Origin: Ruminococcus flavefaciens
Lineage (GTDB): Bacteria; Bacteroidota; Bacteroidia; Bacteroidales; P3
NCBI GenBank assembly: GCA_023667315.1
Contig: JAMPAI010000001.1
Coordinates: 366,820 to 430,819 of the forward strand
Length of the DNA: 64,000 nucleotides
Reading direction: 5' to 3'
In this document: positions 45,393 through 54,024 of the stretch, in pieces
Numbering within the stretch: position 1 is the stretch's first letter
How the letters are laid out: each line of letters begins with the position of its first letter
Program-made: the position numbers and the translations under genes
The notes under the pieces: model-generated
What the model was told of the DNA's origin: nothing
The model's input: the letters and a program-made list of their open reading frames with translations, nothing else
Databases searched by the model: none

Positions 45393-46373
45393 TTATTCGC
45401 CCCGGTAGCCATCCAGCAGGGCGCGCGCCTCCTGCATCGAGAAACTCAGCATCAACTGCATCTTTACCGGCTTGAAGTTGGGCAGCCCCTTGAAGAAGCC
45501 GGAGTAGTGTATCTTCATTTCCTGCGCTGCCACGCGTTCCCCCTTGCATTCCGTTTCTTTCTTGAACAACTGCATACATACCTGCTTGCGTTCCTCCACG
45601 CTCGGCAAGGGTAATTCCTGCCCGGTTTTCAAAAAGTGCCTTACCTGTTCGAAAATCCAGGGGTTGCCGATGGCCGCCCGCCCTATGAGCACCCCGTCCA
45701 CCCCGTAGCGGTTCTTCATTTCCAAGGCTTTGTGCGCGGAGTCGATATCACCGTTCCCGAACACGGGAATCTGCATGCGGGGGTTGTTCTTCACCGCCCC
45801 GATCAGACTCCAGTCGGCGGTTCCGCCGTAGAGTTGGGCGCGGGTGCGGCCGTGAATGCTTATGGCGGCGATGCCTATGTCCTGCAGGCGTTCGGCTACC
45901 TCCACGATGGGTTTGGAAGACGCATCCCAGCCCAAACGGGTCTTTACCGTTACCGGCAGGCCGAGTCCGCCCATGGCCTTAACCACGGCCGAAGTGATCG
46001 AAACCATTTTAGGAATGTCCTGCAAGATGCCGCTGCCCGCGCCCTTGCTTACGATCTTGCGCACGGGGCAGCCCCAGTTGAGGTCGATAAAGTCGGGATG
46101 ATATCCGGCGGCGATTTCGGCGGCCTGGCGCATGCTCTGTTCGTCGTGTCCGAAAATCTGAATGCCGGTGGGGCGTTCGTCGGCCTGGAACGCCATTTTG
46201 GAGAGGCTCTTGCCGGCCATGCGCACCACCGCGTCCGAAGAAATGAACTCGCTTACCAACACGTCCGCGCCGTGCTTTTTGCAGAGGGTGCGGAAAGGGG
46301 CGTCGGTAACGGCTTCCATCGGGGCGAGCCACAACGGGAAATCGCCTAATTCAATCTTGCCTATTCGGGCCAT
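45393..46373 (-). CDS. dusB: tRNA-dihydrouridine synthase
   Basis: A 326-residue FMN enzyme reducing uridines in the tRNA D-loop. LAPMEAVTDAPFR at the start, FDLNWGCP-type IDLNWGCPVRKIVSKGAGSGIL with the catalytic Cys, SIHGRTRAQLY (FMN), VFGNGDIDSA and GVLIGRAAIGNPWIFEQ. DusB family by sequence; the exact uridine position is inferred. Overlaps the kinase gene by 13 bp and ends the operon that starts at DUF4290. Confidence 0.93.
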   Translation of the reverse strand: MARIGKIELGDFPLWLAPMEAVTDAPFRTLCKKHGADVLVSEFISSDAVVRMAGKSLSKMAFQADERPTGIQIFGHDEQSMRQAAEIAAGYHPDFIDLNWGCPVRKIVSKGAGSGILQDIPKMVSITSAVVKAMGGLGLPVTVKTRLGWDASSKPIVEVAERLQDIGIAAISIHGRTRAQLYGGTADWSLIGAVKNNPRMQIPVFGNGDIDSAHKALEMKNRYGVDGVLIGRAAIGNPWIFEQVRHFLKTGQELPLPSVEERKQVCMQLFKKETECKGERVAAQEMKIHYSGFFKGLPNFKPVKMQLMLSFSMQEARALLDGYRGE

Positions 46374-47389
46374 CGGGTGTTGCGTTCTTCTATCTTACGG
46401 ATGCGGGGCAGCAGATCTTCCCATTGTCTGGCGGTAAGCTTGGGCCCTGTTACCTGCACCACCTGCGTGGCCACCGTGGAGGCGATGTCGCCGCATTCCT
46501 GCACGCCCAATCCCCGGCTCATGCCGTAGAGGAAACCGGCGGCGTAGCTGTCGCCCGCGCCGTTGCTGTCGGTCTTCACCACCTTGTCGGCGTCGATTAC
46601 GTAGAGTTTGCCTTTGTGCATTACCAGCGAGCCGCGCGAGCCTATCTTGACCACCGCCACGGCCACCAGTCCGGCCAGCAGGTTCAGGGCTTCCAGGTTC
46701 TCCTTGCCCGTAAAGGCGAGGGCTTCCTCCTCGTTGGCGAACACCACGTCCACCATGGGCAGGATCCTGCCCAAGAAATCCAGGTTGCCTTTAACGATGT
46801 TGTAGCTGGCCAGATCCAGCGAGATCACCATGCCGCATTCGCGGGCCAGCTGCAGGGCCTTTTCCAAAAGCGCGTAGTTCTGCACCATATAGCCCTCGAT
46901 GTGGAAGTAGCCGTAGCCCGAAAAAATGTCGCGGCTTATGTTGGCTTCGGTCATCGTGGCGGCCGCGCCCAGATAGGTGGCGAAGGTGCGTTCGGTATCG
47001 GGGCTCATCAGGGTGATGGCCGTTCCGGTGGGGGTGTCGATACGGCGGAAGTAAGGCGTGATGCCGTGTTTGGTAAGGTGTTCGATATAGAAATCGCCGT
47101 AGATGTCGTTTTTGCCGATCTGTCCGATAAAGCCGCAGCCCCCGCCCAAGGCGGCGATGGAGGTGATGGTGTTGGAGGCCGAGCCGCCCGTAGCCAGCAC
47201 CGGCTGCGTCTGTCCGAAATGATTGAGGATAACGCCCGCCTGGGGTTGGTCTATCAGGGTCATGCTGCCCTTGGGCAGACCCCATTTCTCCAACAGATCG
47301 TCGGAGGGAAGCTGGAAGATAAGGTCAACCAAGGCGTTTCCCATACCGAGAATCCGGCCTTGCATGGAAAGTTTTTTATGGGTTTGCAT
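46361..47389 (-). CDS. PfkB-family nucleoside/sugar kinase, adenosine-kinase-like
   Basis: A 342-residue ribokinase-fold kinase. GMGNALVDLIF at the start, ATGGSASNTITSIAALGG (substrate site), and TDSNGAGDSYAAGFLYG (anion hole with catalytic Asp). The long YFHIEGYMVQN segment and length match the family annotated adenosine kinase in Bacteroidota; ribokinase or 2-keto-3-deoxygluconate kinase are alternatives. The frame extends to 47446, but that part overlaps the end of priA and reads as unrelated sequence, so Met at 47389 is preferred. Confidence 0.85.
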   Translation of the reverse strand: MQTHKKLSMQGRILGMGNALVDLIFQLPSDDLLEKWGLPKGSMTLIDQPQAGVILNHFGQTQPVLATGGSASNTITSIAALGGGCGFIGQIGKNDIYGDFYIEHLTKHGITPYFRRIDTPTGTAITLMSPDTERTFATYLGAAATMTEANISRDIFSGYGYFHIEGYMVQNYALLEKALQLARECGMVISLDLASYNIVKGNLDFLGRILPMVDVVFANEEEALAFTGKENLEALNLLAGLVAVAVVKIGSRGSLVMHKGKLYVIDADKVVKTDSNGAGDSYAAGFLYGMSRGLGVQECGDIASTVATQVVQVTGPKLTARQWEDLLPRIRKIEERNTRWPE

Positions 47390-47429
47390 AGTTGTAAGCG
47401 CCAAAAACGCGAAGATACGTAATCTTTGT

Positions 47430-49889
47430 TTATTGGGGGTCCACATCCACCACGATGCGTATCCGTCCGAAGCGGGGCTGGTTCAGGAACAGGTCGATGC
47501 ACTGCCGAAGGCGGGCTTTCATCTGCTCGATCCGGGGCGTGCGCTCTATCTTAAGCATGATTTCCTGTATATAGTAGGTGTTGATGCGGCTCACCATGGG
47601 GTATTCGGGTCCCAGGACGCGTTCCCCGAAAATCTTGCGCAGTTCGGCGGCCAGGAACCTGGCGCCCTCGGCGGCCATGTTCTCGTCTTTGTGGCGTATG
47701 CTGAGGCGGATGAGGCGGTAGAAAGGCGGGTAACGGAACACCATGCGTTCCTGAATCTGGTGGGTGTACATGGAGGTGTAGTCGCTGTTCATCACATCCT
47801 GTATCACCTGCAGGTCGGGCTTGTGGGTCTGTATCACCACCTCGCCGCCGCCCTCCTTGCGTCCGGCGCGCCCGCTCACCTGGGTCATCAGGTGGAAGCT
47901 GCGTTCGTACGACCTGAAATCGGGAAAGGAAATCAGGCTGTCGGCATCGATGATGCCCACCACCGCCACGTTGTCGAAGTCGAGCCCCTTGGTAACCATC
48001 TGCGTGCCCACCAGAATGTCGATCTTGCGGTTTTGGAAGTCGTCGATAATCTTGTGGTAGGAGCCTTTGGCGCGGGTGCTGTCCAGATCCATGCGCTCCA
48101 CCTTGGCCTGCGGGAAAAGCAGCTGCAGGTCTTCTTCGATACGCTCGGTGCCGAAGCCTTTCATGCGCAGGGCCGGGCTGCCGCATTGGGGGCATACCTG
48201 CGGCTGGGTTACGGTATGGCCGCAATAGTGGCAGAGCAGCACTCCGCTGCGTTTGTGAAAGGTCAGGGTAACGTCGCACTTCTCGCATGCCGGCACGTGT
48301 CCGCACACCTCGCATTCCAGTCGCGTGGAAAAGCCGCGCCGGTTCTGGAACAGGATCACCTGCCTGTCGTTCTCCAGGGCCTCCTGTATCTTCTCGGCCA
48401 AAAGCGAGGAAAAGTTTCCCAGCATGTTTTTCTGCCGTTTCTCCTCCTTTAGGTCAGACACCAGGATGTCGGGCAGGCGCACGCCCCCGTAGCGGGTAAA
48501 GAGGGTGGCCAGCGCGTACTTGCCGTGCAGGGCGTTGTAATACGATTCGAGGGAGGGCGTGGCCGAACCTAAGACCGTCTTGGCCCCGTGCAGGTGCGCC
48601 AGGAAAACGGCGGCGTCGCGGGCGTGGTAGCGCGGGGCGGGATCCTGCTGCTTGTAGGAGGTCTCGTGTTCCTCGTCCACAACGATAAGCCCAAGGTTCG
48701 TAAAGGGCAGGAAAAGCGCCGAACGCGCGCCCAGGATGATTTGGTAGCGCGAGCCGGTGTTCTTCCATATCTCCACCTTCTCGGCCTCGTTGTAGCGCGA
48801 GTGGTAAACGCCCACCGCCTGGCCGAAATACTTGCGCAAACGCAGGATCATCTGTGCCGAGAGCGCGATTTCGGGCAGCAGGAAAAGCGCCTGCTTGCCT
48901 TGCGCCAAGGTCTCGCGTATCAGCTGTATGTAGATTTCGGTTTTGCCGCTGGAGGTGACCCCGTGCAGCAGGCAGACCGCCTTTTGCTCCAGTCCTTCCT
49001 TTATCTGCCGGAGCGTGTCTTGCTGGGCCTGGGAAAGCTGTACGTTCTGGTTTTGCGTATCACTGCCTGCGTATTCCTGCAAACGGCTTTTCTGCTGTTC
49101 GGAAACTTCGAAAACGCCTTTCTTCACCAAGGCCTGCAGCGTGGCTCCCGATTGCTGCGCCTTGCCCAGCAGCAGGGCTTTCCTTACCCAGCCGTCCTGT
49201 GCCTGCTGGAACATCGACACATAGGCCATTACGATTTGCAGCTGCGAAAAGGCGCGTTTTTCCAGACGGTCGAACAGCTCGTGCTGTTTGTCGATGTTGT
49301 TCCGGTATCCGTTTCCCCAGCGCACGAAACTTTCGCGCAAGGGGCGGTAGCGTTCCGAAATCTCTTCCTTAACCAGGATAACGCCCTGTTCGCGTAAGCC
49401 GCGCACCAAGGGGAACACCTTGGCCTGGGCCGAGGCCTGCGCCGCTTCCTCGATGGTGAGTTCGCCTTTTACCTGCAGGGCGGAAACGATGTCGAGCTGG
49501 CGTTGGTTCAGGTTCGAGACATCCCCGTCGAAATCGGGGTTCATCACCAACTTGGTCTCGTTGTTCAGCTTGAAGCCGGAGGGCAGGGCGGCGGCCATCA
49601 CGTCGCCTTCGGTGCAGAGGTAGTAGTCGGCCATCCATTTCCAGAAGGCGAACTGCCGTTCGTTGACCACCGGTTCCTCGTCCAATACGGCGATGATGGA
49701 TTTTATCTGATGTTGGGAGGGACTGTCCTGATGAATCTTCTTTACCAGTCCCGCATAGACCTTGCTTTTGCCGAAGGGCACGCACACCCGCATGCCGACT
49801 TGCAGCTGTCCCTGCATGGATTCGGGCACGGCGTAGGTAAAGTCCAGCCGCACGGGCAGGGGTAAAAGCACGTCTGCGAAAGTGCCCAT
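47430..49889 (-). CDS. priA: Primosomal protein N', replication-restart helicase
   Basis: An 819-residue superfamily-2 helicase that reloads the replisome at stalled forks. N-terminal 3'-DNA-binding domain (DVLLPLPVRLDFTYAVPES), Walker A GVTSSGKTEIY, DEEHETSYKQ, and a zinc domain with paired Cys motifs (CEVCGHVPACEKCD, CHYCG, CPQCG). Helicase motifs V/VI are DILVGTQMVTKGLDFDNV and SGRAGR. The open frame reaches 50606 but upstream of Met 49889 it merely shadows murA; murA ends 11 bp earlier. Confidence 0.95.
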   Translation of the reverse strand: MGTFADVLLPLPVRLDFTYAVPESMQGQLQVGMRVCVPFGKSKVYAGLVKKIHQDSPSQHQIKSIIAVLDEEPVVNERQFAFWKWMADYYLCTEGDVMAAALPSGFKLNNETKLVMNPDFDGDVSNLNQRQLDIVSALQVKGELTIEEAAQASAQAKVFPLVRGLREQGVILVKEEISERYRPLRESFVRWGNGYRNNIDKQHELFDRLEKRAFSQLQIVMAYVSMFQQAQDGWVRKALLLGKAQQSGATLQALVKKGVFEVSEQQKSRLQEYAGSDTQNQNVQLSQAQQDTLRQIKEGLEQKAVCLLHGVTSSGKTEIYIQLIRETLAQGKQALFLLPEIALSAQMILRLRKYFGQAVGVYHSRYNEAEKVEIWKNTGSRYQIILGARSALFLPFTNLGLIVVDEEHETSYKQQDPAPRYHARDAAVFLAHLHGAKTVLGSATPSLESYYNALHGKYALATLFTRYGGVRLPDILVSDLKEEKRQKNMLGNFSSLLAEKIQEALENDRQVILFQNRRGFSTRLECEVCGHVPACEKCDVTLTFHKRSGVLLCHYCGHTVTQPQVCPQCGSPALRMKGFGTERIEEDLQLLFPQAKVERMDLDSTRAKGSYHKIIDDFQNRKIDILVGTQMVTKGLDFDNVAVVGIIDADSLISFPDFRSYERSFHLMTQVSGRAGRKEGGGEVVIQTHKPDLQVIQDVMNSDYTSMYTHQIQERMVFRYPPFYRLIRLSIRHKDENMAAEGARFLAAELRKIFGERVLGPEYPMVSRINTYYIQEIMLKIERTPRIEQMKARLRQCIDLFLNQPRFGRIRIVVDVDPQ

Positions 49890-49900
49890 GGCGGTCGTTG

Positions 49901-51208
49901 CTAAGAAATTCTGCGGATTTCGGCTCCGATATGGTTCAAACGCTCGTCGATACGCTCGTAACCCCGGTCTATCTGTTCGATGTTGTGGATCGTGCTGGTG
50001 CCTTCGGCCGACATGGCGGCAATCAGCAGCGAGACCCCGGCGCGTATGTCGGGCGACACCATCGAGATGCTTTGCAGCGGCGATTCCCGGTTCAGGCCGA
50101 TAACGGTGGCGCGGTGCGGGTCGCAGAGAATGATCTTGGCCCCCATGCTGATGAGGTTGTCCACGAAGAAAAGGCGGCTTTCGAACATCTTCTGATGAAT
50201 CAGCACGCTGCCTTTGGCCTGGGTCGCGGTAACGAGGGCTATGCTGATAAGGTCGGGCGTGAATCCCGGCCAGGGCGCGTCGGAAATGGTGAGGATGGAG
50301 CCGTCGCGCGAGTTTTCGATCGTGTAATGGTCTTGGGCGGGCACGTAGAGGTCGTCGCCCTTGAATTCGGTATGCACGCCCAATTTGCCGAACACCTGGG
50401 GAATAAGCCCGAGGCTGAGCGGATCCACGTTGCGGATCGTGATTTCGGAACGGGTCATGGCGGCCATGCCGATAAAGCTGCCCACCTCGATCATGTCGGG
50501 CAGCAGCCTGTGTTCGGTTCCGTGCAGTTCGCCCACGCCTTCTATCTGCAGCAGGTTGGAGCCTATGCCCCGTATCTGCGCGCCCATGCGCACCAGCATG
50601 CGGCAAAGCTGCAATACATAGGGTTCGCAGGCGGCGTTAAAGATAACGGTGGTGCCTTTGGCCAGCACCGCGGCCATAATGATGTTGGCCGTGCCGGTAA
50701 CGGAGGCTTCGTCCAGGAGCATATAGCGGCCTTGCAGCGGACGCCCCGATACGTAAAAGGCGTGTTCGTTCTGATTGTAGGAAACGGTGGCGCCCAGGTT
50801 CTCGAAACCCGTAAAATGGGTGTCGAGCTTGCGGCGGCCTATCTTGTCTCCGCCCGGCTGGGGCACGATGGTGTGGCCGATGCGCGCCAGCAACGGGCCG
50901 GCGGTCATCACCGAACCGCGCAGGGAGCCGGTCTTTTGACGGAAATCCTCGGTGTGCAGGTAAGCCGCGTCGATATTTTCGGCTTGAAAGACGAAGGTGT
51001 GTTCTTGGGGGCGTTCAACCTTTACGCCCATGCTTTGCAGGAGTTCTACCAGTTTGAGTACGTCGCGGATCAGGGGCACGTTGTGGATCGTTACCCGCTC
51101 TTTGGTGAGCAGGCAGGCACAGATAACCTGCAAGGCCTCGTTCTTGGCGCCTTGCGGGCTCAGGCATCCGCACAGCCGTTTTCCGCCGGTAATGGAGAAC
51201 GAACTCAA
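49901..51208 (-). CDS. murA: UDP-N-acetylglucosamine 1-carboxyvinyltransferase
   Basis: A 435-residue first committed enzyme of peptidoglycan synthesis (enolpyruvyl transfer from PEP). GGKRLCGCLSPQGAKNEALQ at the start, RGSVMTAGPLLARIG, and the active-site loop QPGGDKIGRRKLDTHFTG. Position 121 in that loop is Asp where E. coli has the fosfomycin-target Cys115. The start is TTG (51208-51206), preceded by a strong Shine-Dalgarno AAGGAGG (51214-51220) with 5-nt spacing, and overlaps the DUF4290 stop (TTGA). No ATG is near; the open frame to 51526 is a shadow of DUF4290. Confidence 0.94.
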   Translation of the reverse strand: MSSFSITGGKRLCGCLSPQGAKNEALQVICACLLTKERVTIHNVPLIRDVLKLVELLQSMGVKVERPQEHTFVFQAENIDAAYLHTEDFRQKTGSLRGSVMTAGPLLARIGHTIVPQPGGDKIGRRKLDTHFTGFENLGATVSYNQNEHAFYVSGRPLQGRYMLLDEASVTGTANIIMAAVLAKGTTVIFNAACEPYVLQLCRMLVRMGAQIRGIGSNLLQIEGVGELHGTEHRLLPDMIEVGSFIGMAAMTRSEITIRNVDPLSLGLIPQVFGKLGVHTEFKGDDLYVPAQDHYTIENSRDGSILTISDAPWPGFTPDLISIALVTATQAKGSVLIHQKMFESRLFFVDNLISMGAKIILCDPHRATVIGLNRESPLQSISMVSPDIRAGVSLLIAAMSAEGTSTIHNIEQIDRGYERIDERLNHIGAEIRRIS

Positions 51209-51960
51209 AACGGCCTCCTTCTTTTGTAGGTGGAGTTTCTCGGCGTAAAGCCCTGGTTGTTGTCGCGGCTGTTGTAGCGGCGCGTGCCCGTGTCTCCGCT
51301 GTTGCCGTTGCTGCGGCTGTAACTGTTGTTGCTGCGGTAGGGGCGGCGGCTCGTGGTTTCGTAGGCGCTTACGTTGATGTATTTGTTCTTGCGCTCCATA
51401 CTGGGCTTGTTGTAGAAAGAGGAATACACTTCGCCTTTCATGGCCTCGGTATAGGTGATCTTGCCGTTCGAGATGATATGGAGGTGTTCGGCCACCAGGT
51501 CGTCGCTCAGGATATCGTCGTTCCACAGGTAGTACGATTTCTTCATCTGCACCGTGATGAGGTTCAGCGCGGCGTCTTTTTCGGCTCCGTCGGGCATTTC
51601 GGCAGCCTTGAGGATCATGTTTTCGAGCGTCTTGCCGTAGTAGCGGAACTTGATGGGGGTCTGGTTGATCTCCACCCGTTTTACCGAAGCCGATTCCTTG
51701 TAGGGTTCGGGAGCGGGGTAGGGATTATCGATGTCGAGCTTGAACTCGCTCATGATGATGAGCTGGTCGTAGAGCTTGTGCATATAGTCGTCCAGCTCGC
51801 GGACCTGGGGATGGAGCACTTCCATAAAGTGGAGGATGGTCTGGGCGGCGCGGTTGCGGGCGGTCTTGCTGGGAATCTTGACGGCAAAATCCACCATGTC
51901 CTGAATGCCTCTGCCGTATTCGGTATAGACCAAGGGCCTCCGTTCGGTATTGTATTTCAT
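51205..51960 (-). CDS. DUF4290-family protein with basic, disordered tail
   Basis: A 251-residue cytoplasmic protein. Residues 1-190 are the globular DUF4290 domain (LVYTEYGRGIQDMVDFAVKIP), of unknown function and confined largely to Bacteroidota. The last 55 residues are low-complexity, rich in Arg, Asn, Ser, Tyr and Gly (SRSNGNSGDTGTRRYN ... STYKRRRPF), a composition typical of RNA-binding tails. It is the first gene of a murA-priA-kinase-dusB run and overlaps murA. RNA-binding is only my inference. Confidence 0.85.
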   Translation of the reverse strand: MKYNTERRPLVYTEYGRGIQDMVDFAVKIPSKTARNRAAQTILHFMEVLHPQVRELDDYMHKLYDQLIIMSEFKLDIDNPYPAPEPYKESASVKRVEINQTPIKFRYYGKTLENMILKAAEMPDGAEKDAALNLITVQMKKSYYLWNDDILSDDLVAEHLHIISNGKITYTEAMKGEVYSSFYNKPSMERKNKYINVSAYETTSRRPYRSNNSYSRSNGNSGDTGTRRYNSRDNNQGFTPRNSTYKRRRPF

Positions 51961-52048
51961 AAAACGTAAGTTTTCCGGTTAAGAAAATCCGTGCGAAAGG
52001 TGCCGTAAGAGCGGCTTACTTCAAAAACGGAATATCTTGAACAAGGTT

Positions 52049-52056
52049 CAAAGATA
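52049..52056 (-). promoter_or_regulatory. -7 element of the DUF4290-murA-priA operon
   Basis: Minus-strand TATCTTTG, exact TAnnTTTG, 89 nt before the DUF4290 start. No TTG is found 19-21 nt upstream, so the -33 element is weak or absent. Confidence 0.55.
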
Positions 52057-52107
52057 CAAAAAAAAGCAAAACTTGTCTTGATTTTGCCGAGACGGAGTAT
52101 CGCGGAT

Positions 52108-52818
52108 TTATTCCGGTTTGCTCAGGAACTCGTCCACGTTTCGGGCATTTTCCACGCAAAAGCTGCCGATCTTGGTGCGGCGCAGGGCCGACAGATGGGC
52201 TCCGCAGCCCAGAAGCTCGCCGAAATCGCGGGCTATGGAGCGGATATAGGTGCCCTTGCTGCATACGATGCGGAAGTCTATTTCGGGAAGTTCCACGCGC
52301 GTTATCTCGAATTCGTAGATCGTAACGGGCTTGGCCTCCAGCTTCAGTTCCCTGTCGGCGCGGGCGTACTGGTAGGCGCGCCTGCCCTGCACCTTGACGG
52401 CCGAGAATACCGGCGGCACCTGCATGATCTCGCCGCTCAACCGCCTTACGGCCTCGTCGATTTCCTTGTTTCCGATATGGCTGTAATCGCCTCCCGGCAT
52501 CACTTCGCTTTCCAGGTCGTAGCTTTTGGTAACCGAACCTATCGTAAACGTGCCCGTGTATTCTTTTTTCTGCGCCTGAAATTCCTCTATTTTTTTGGTG
52601 TAACGCCCCAAACAGACAATCAGCAGGCCGCTCGCCAAGGGGTCCAGCGTGCCGGCATGCCCCGTCTTTACGCGCCGTCCCACCTGTCTGTGCGCCCAGT
52701 TGCGCACCCGGCTCACCACGTTGAACGAAGTCCAGCCGAGCGGCTTATCCACCAAGATAACCTCTCCCAGTTCGAGCGGATGCCGCTCGCTTTCGGGAAT
52801 ATCCACCGTATGCTTCAT
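52108..52818 (-). CDS. truB: tRNA pseudouridine-55 synthase
   Basis: A 236-residue enzyme making pseudouridine 55 in the T loop. [39 protein letters not shown] (catalytic Asp in the GTLDPLA loop) and [17 protein letters not shown]-type [17 protein letters not shown]. Met at 52863 gives an upstream alternative, but [11 protein letters not shown] (52818) is closer to the family start. It lies downstream of lpxD in the same direction. Confidence 0.94.
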   Translation of the reverse strand: MKHTVDIPESERHPLELGEVILVDKPLGWTSFNVVSRVRNWAHRQVGRRVKTGHAGTLDPLASGLLIVCLGRYTKKIEEFQAQKKEYTGTFTIGSVTKSYDLESEVMPGGDYSHIGNKEIDEAVRRLSGEIMQVPPVFSAVKVQGRRAYQYARADRELKLEAKPVTIYEFEITRVELPEIDFRIVCSKGTYIRSIARDFGELLGCGAHLSALRRTKIGSFCVENARNVDEFLSKPE

Positions 52819-52878
52819 GTTATGAAAAGAGCGGCCTGAACTTACGCCCGGGTCGCTCTTCAATTCTAAATAAAAACA

Positions 52879-53916
52879 CTATTTCTTTAATTCGGCCAGT
52901 TCCTTTTCCACCTGGGCCAGACGGTCCACGATGCTGTCGAGGTTCTTGAAGTGAACGCAGGAACGGCGGAAGATGGCCGGATCCAAGGGAGGCGCACCGA
53001 TAAGCACGGAATTTTCCTTGCGCACCGAACCGGGCACGCCCGTCTGGGCGGCGAACTGCACCCCGTTGGCAATCGTGATATGGCCGGCAATGCCCACCTG
53101 ACCGCCCAGCATACAGTTCTCGCCGATTTTGGTGGAGCCGGCAACGCCCGCTTGCGAGGCCATCACTGTATTCTTGCCCACCACCACATTGTGGCCGATT
53201 TGAATCAGGTTGTCGAGCTTTACGCCTTCCTTGATCACGGTGGAACCCATCGTGGCCTTGTCCACGCAGGTGTTGGCGCCTATTTCCACATTGTCTTCGA
53301 GCACCACGTTGCCTATCTGCGGAATCTTTTCGTAGCTGCCGTTGTTGGGCGCGAAGCCGAAGCCGTCGGCTCCGATTACCGCACCGGCCTGCAGCACGCA
53401 GTTCCTGCCGATCTGTGTGTGCGCGTACACCTTTACGCCGGGGTAGAGGAGGCAGTTTTCTTTCATGCGTACCCCGCTGCCGATGTAGCACTGGGGATAG
53501 ACCTTACAGCCGTCGCCGATCTCGGCACCCGAAGCGATCACGCAGAACTCGCCGATATAAACGTCTTTGCCTATCTTGGCGTCGGGCGCGATGAAGGCCA
53601 GGCTCGAAACGCCCGGTTTGGGCGTGGTGTATTCGTTGTAGAACGCCAGCAGGCGGGCAAACGACTCGTAGGAGTTCGCCACCCGGATCAAGGCCGCCGG
53701 AACGGGGTGTTCGGGCACGAAATCCTTGCCTACGATAACCGCCGTGGCCTTGGTTTCGTAGATATAGGGCGTGTATTTGGGATTGGCTAGAAAGGTAAGT
53801 CCTCCTTCGTGTCCTTCCTCTATCTTGCAGAGCGTGTTGATGACCGCGTCCGCCGAGCCTCCCTCAACGGTTCCCCCGATGATTTCGGCTATTTTAGAAA
53901 GCGTGAAACTGAGCAT
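52879..53916 (-). CDS. lpxD: UDP-3-O-(3-hydroxyacyl)glucosamine N-acyltransferase
   Basis: A 345-residue third-step lipid A enzyme. Residues 1-100 are the uridine-binding domain; then a left-handed parallel beta-helix of hexapeptide repeats (IGKDVYIGEFCVIASGAEIGDG, NLIQIGHNVVVGKNTVMASQAGVAGS with the catalytic His). C-terminal helix (IVDRLAQVEKELAELKK). It is isolated here from the usual lpxA/lpxC-fabZ genes. A -7 box TATCTTTG (53970-53977, minus strand) lies 53 nt upstream, interleaved with the divergent promoter of the SAM-hydroxide gene. Confidence 0.94.
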   Translation of the reverse strand: MLSFTLSKIAEIIGGTVEGGSADAVINTLCKIEEGHEGGLTFLANPKYTPYIYETKATAVIVGKDFVPEHPVPAALIRVANSYESFARLLAFYNEYTTPKPGVSSLAFIAPDAKIGKDVYIGEFCVIASGAEIGDGCKVYPQCYIGSGVRMKENCLLYPGVKVYAHTQIGRNCVLQAGAVIGADGFGFAPNNGSYEKIPQIGNVVLEDNVEIGANTCVDKATMGSTVIKEGVKLDNLIQIGHNVVVGKNTVMASQAGVAGSTKIGENCMLGGQVGIAGHITIANGVQFAAQTGVPGSVRKENSVLIGAPPLDPAIFRRSCVHFKNLDSIVDRLAQVEKELAELKK

Positions 53917-53985
53917 AATTTCGGTTGTTTATCGTGCCGAAGCGCAACATGCATTCGGCAATAGGGCTACAAAGATACGAATCAA

Positions 53986-54016
53986 TTGGATATTCCATAT
54001 CTAAGCCGTAACTTTG
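53986..54016 (+). promoter_or_regulatory. Promoter giving a nearly leaderless transcript
   Basis: TTG (53986-53988), 20-nt spacer, exact -7 TAACTTTG (54009-54016). With transcription starting a few bases downstream of the -7 box, the first ATG (54025) is within about 0-5 nt of the transcript start. Confidence 0.78.
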
Positions 54017-54024
54017 TAAGAGAT

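Noticed and set aside
49890-50606. N-terminal extension of priA
   Set aside because: It shadows murA, and the PriA family start falls at Met 49889.
51209-51526. N-terminal extension of murA
   Set aside because: The segment is the DUF4290 C-terminal coding sequence in another frame; the TTG with AAGGAGG aligns with the MurA start.
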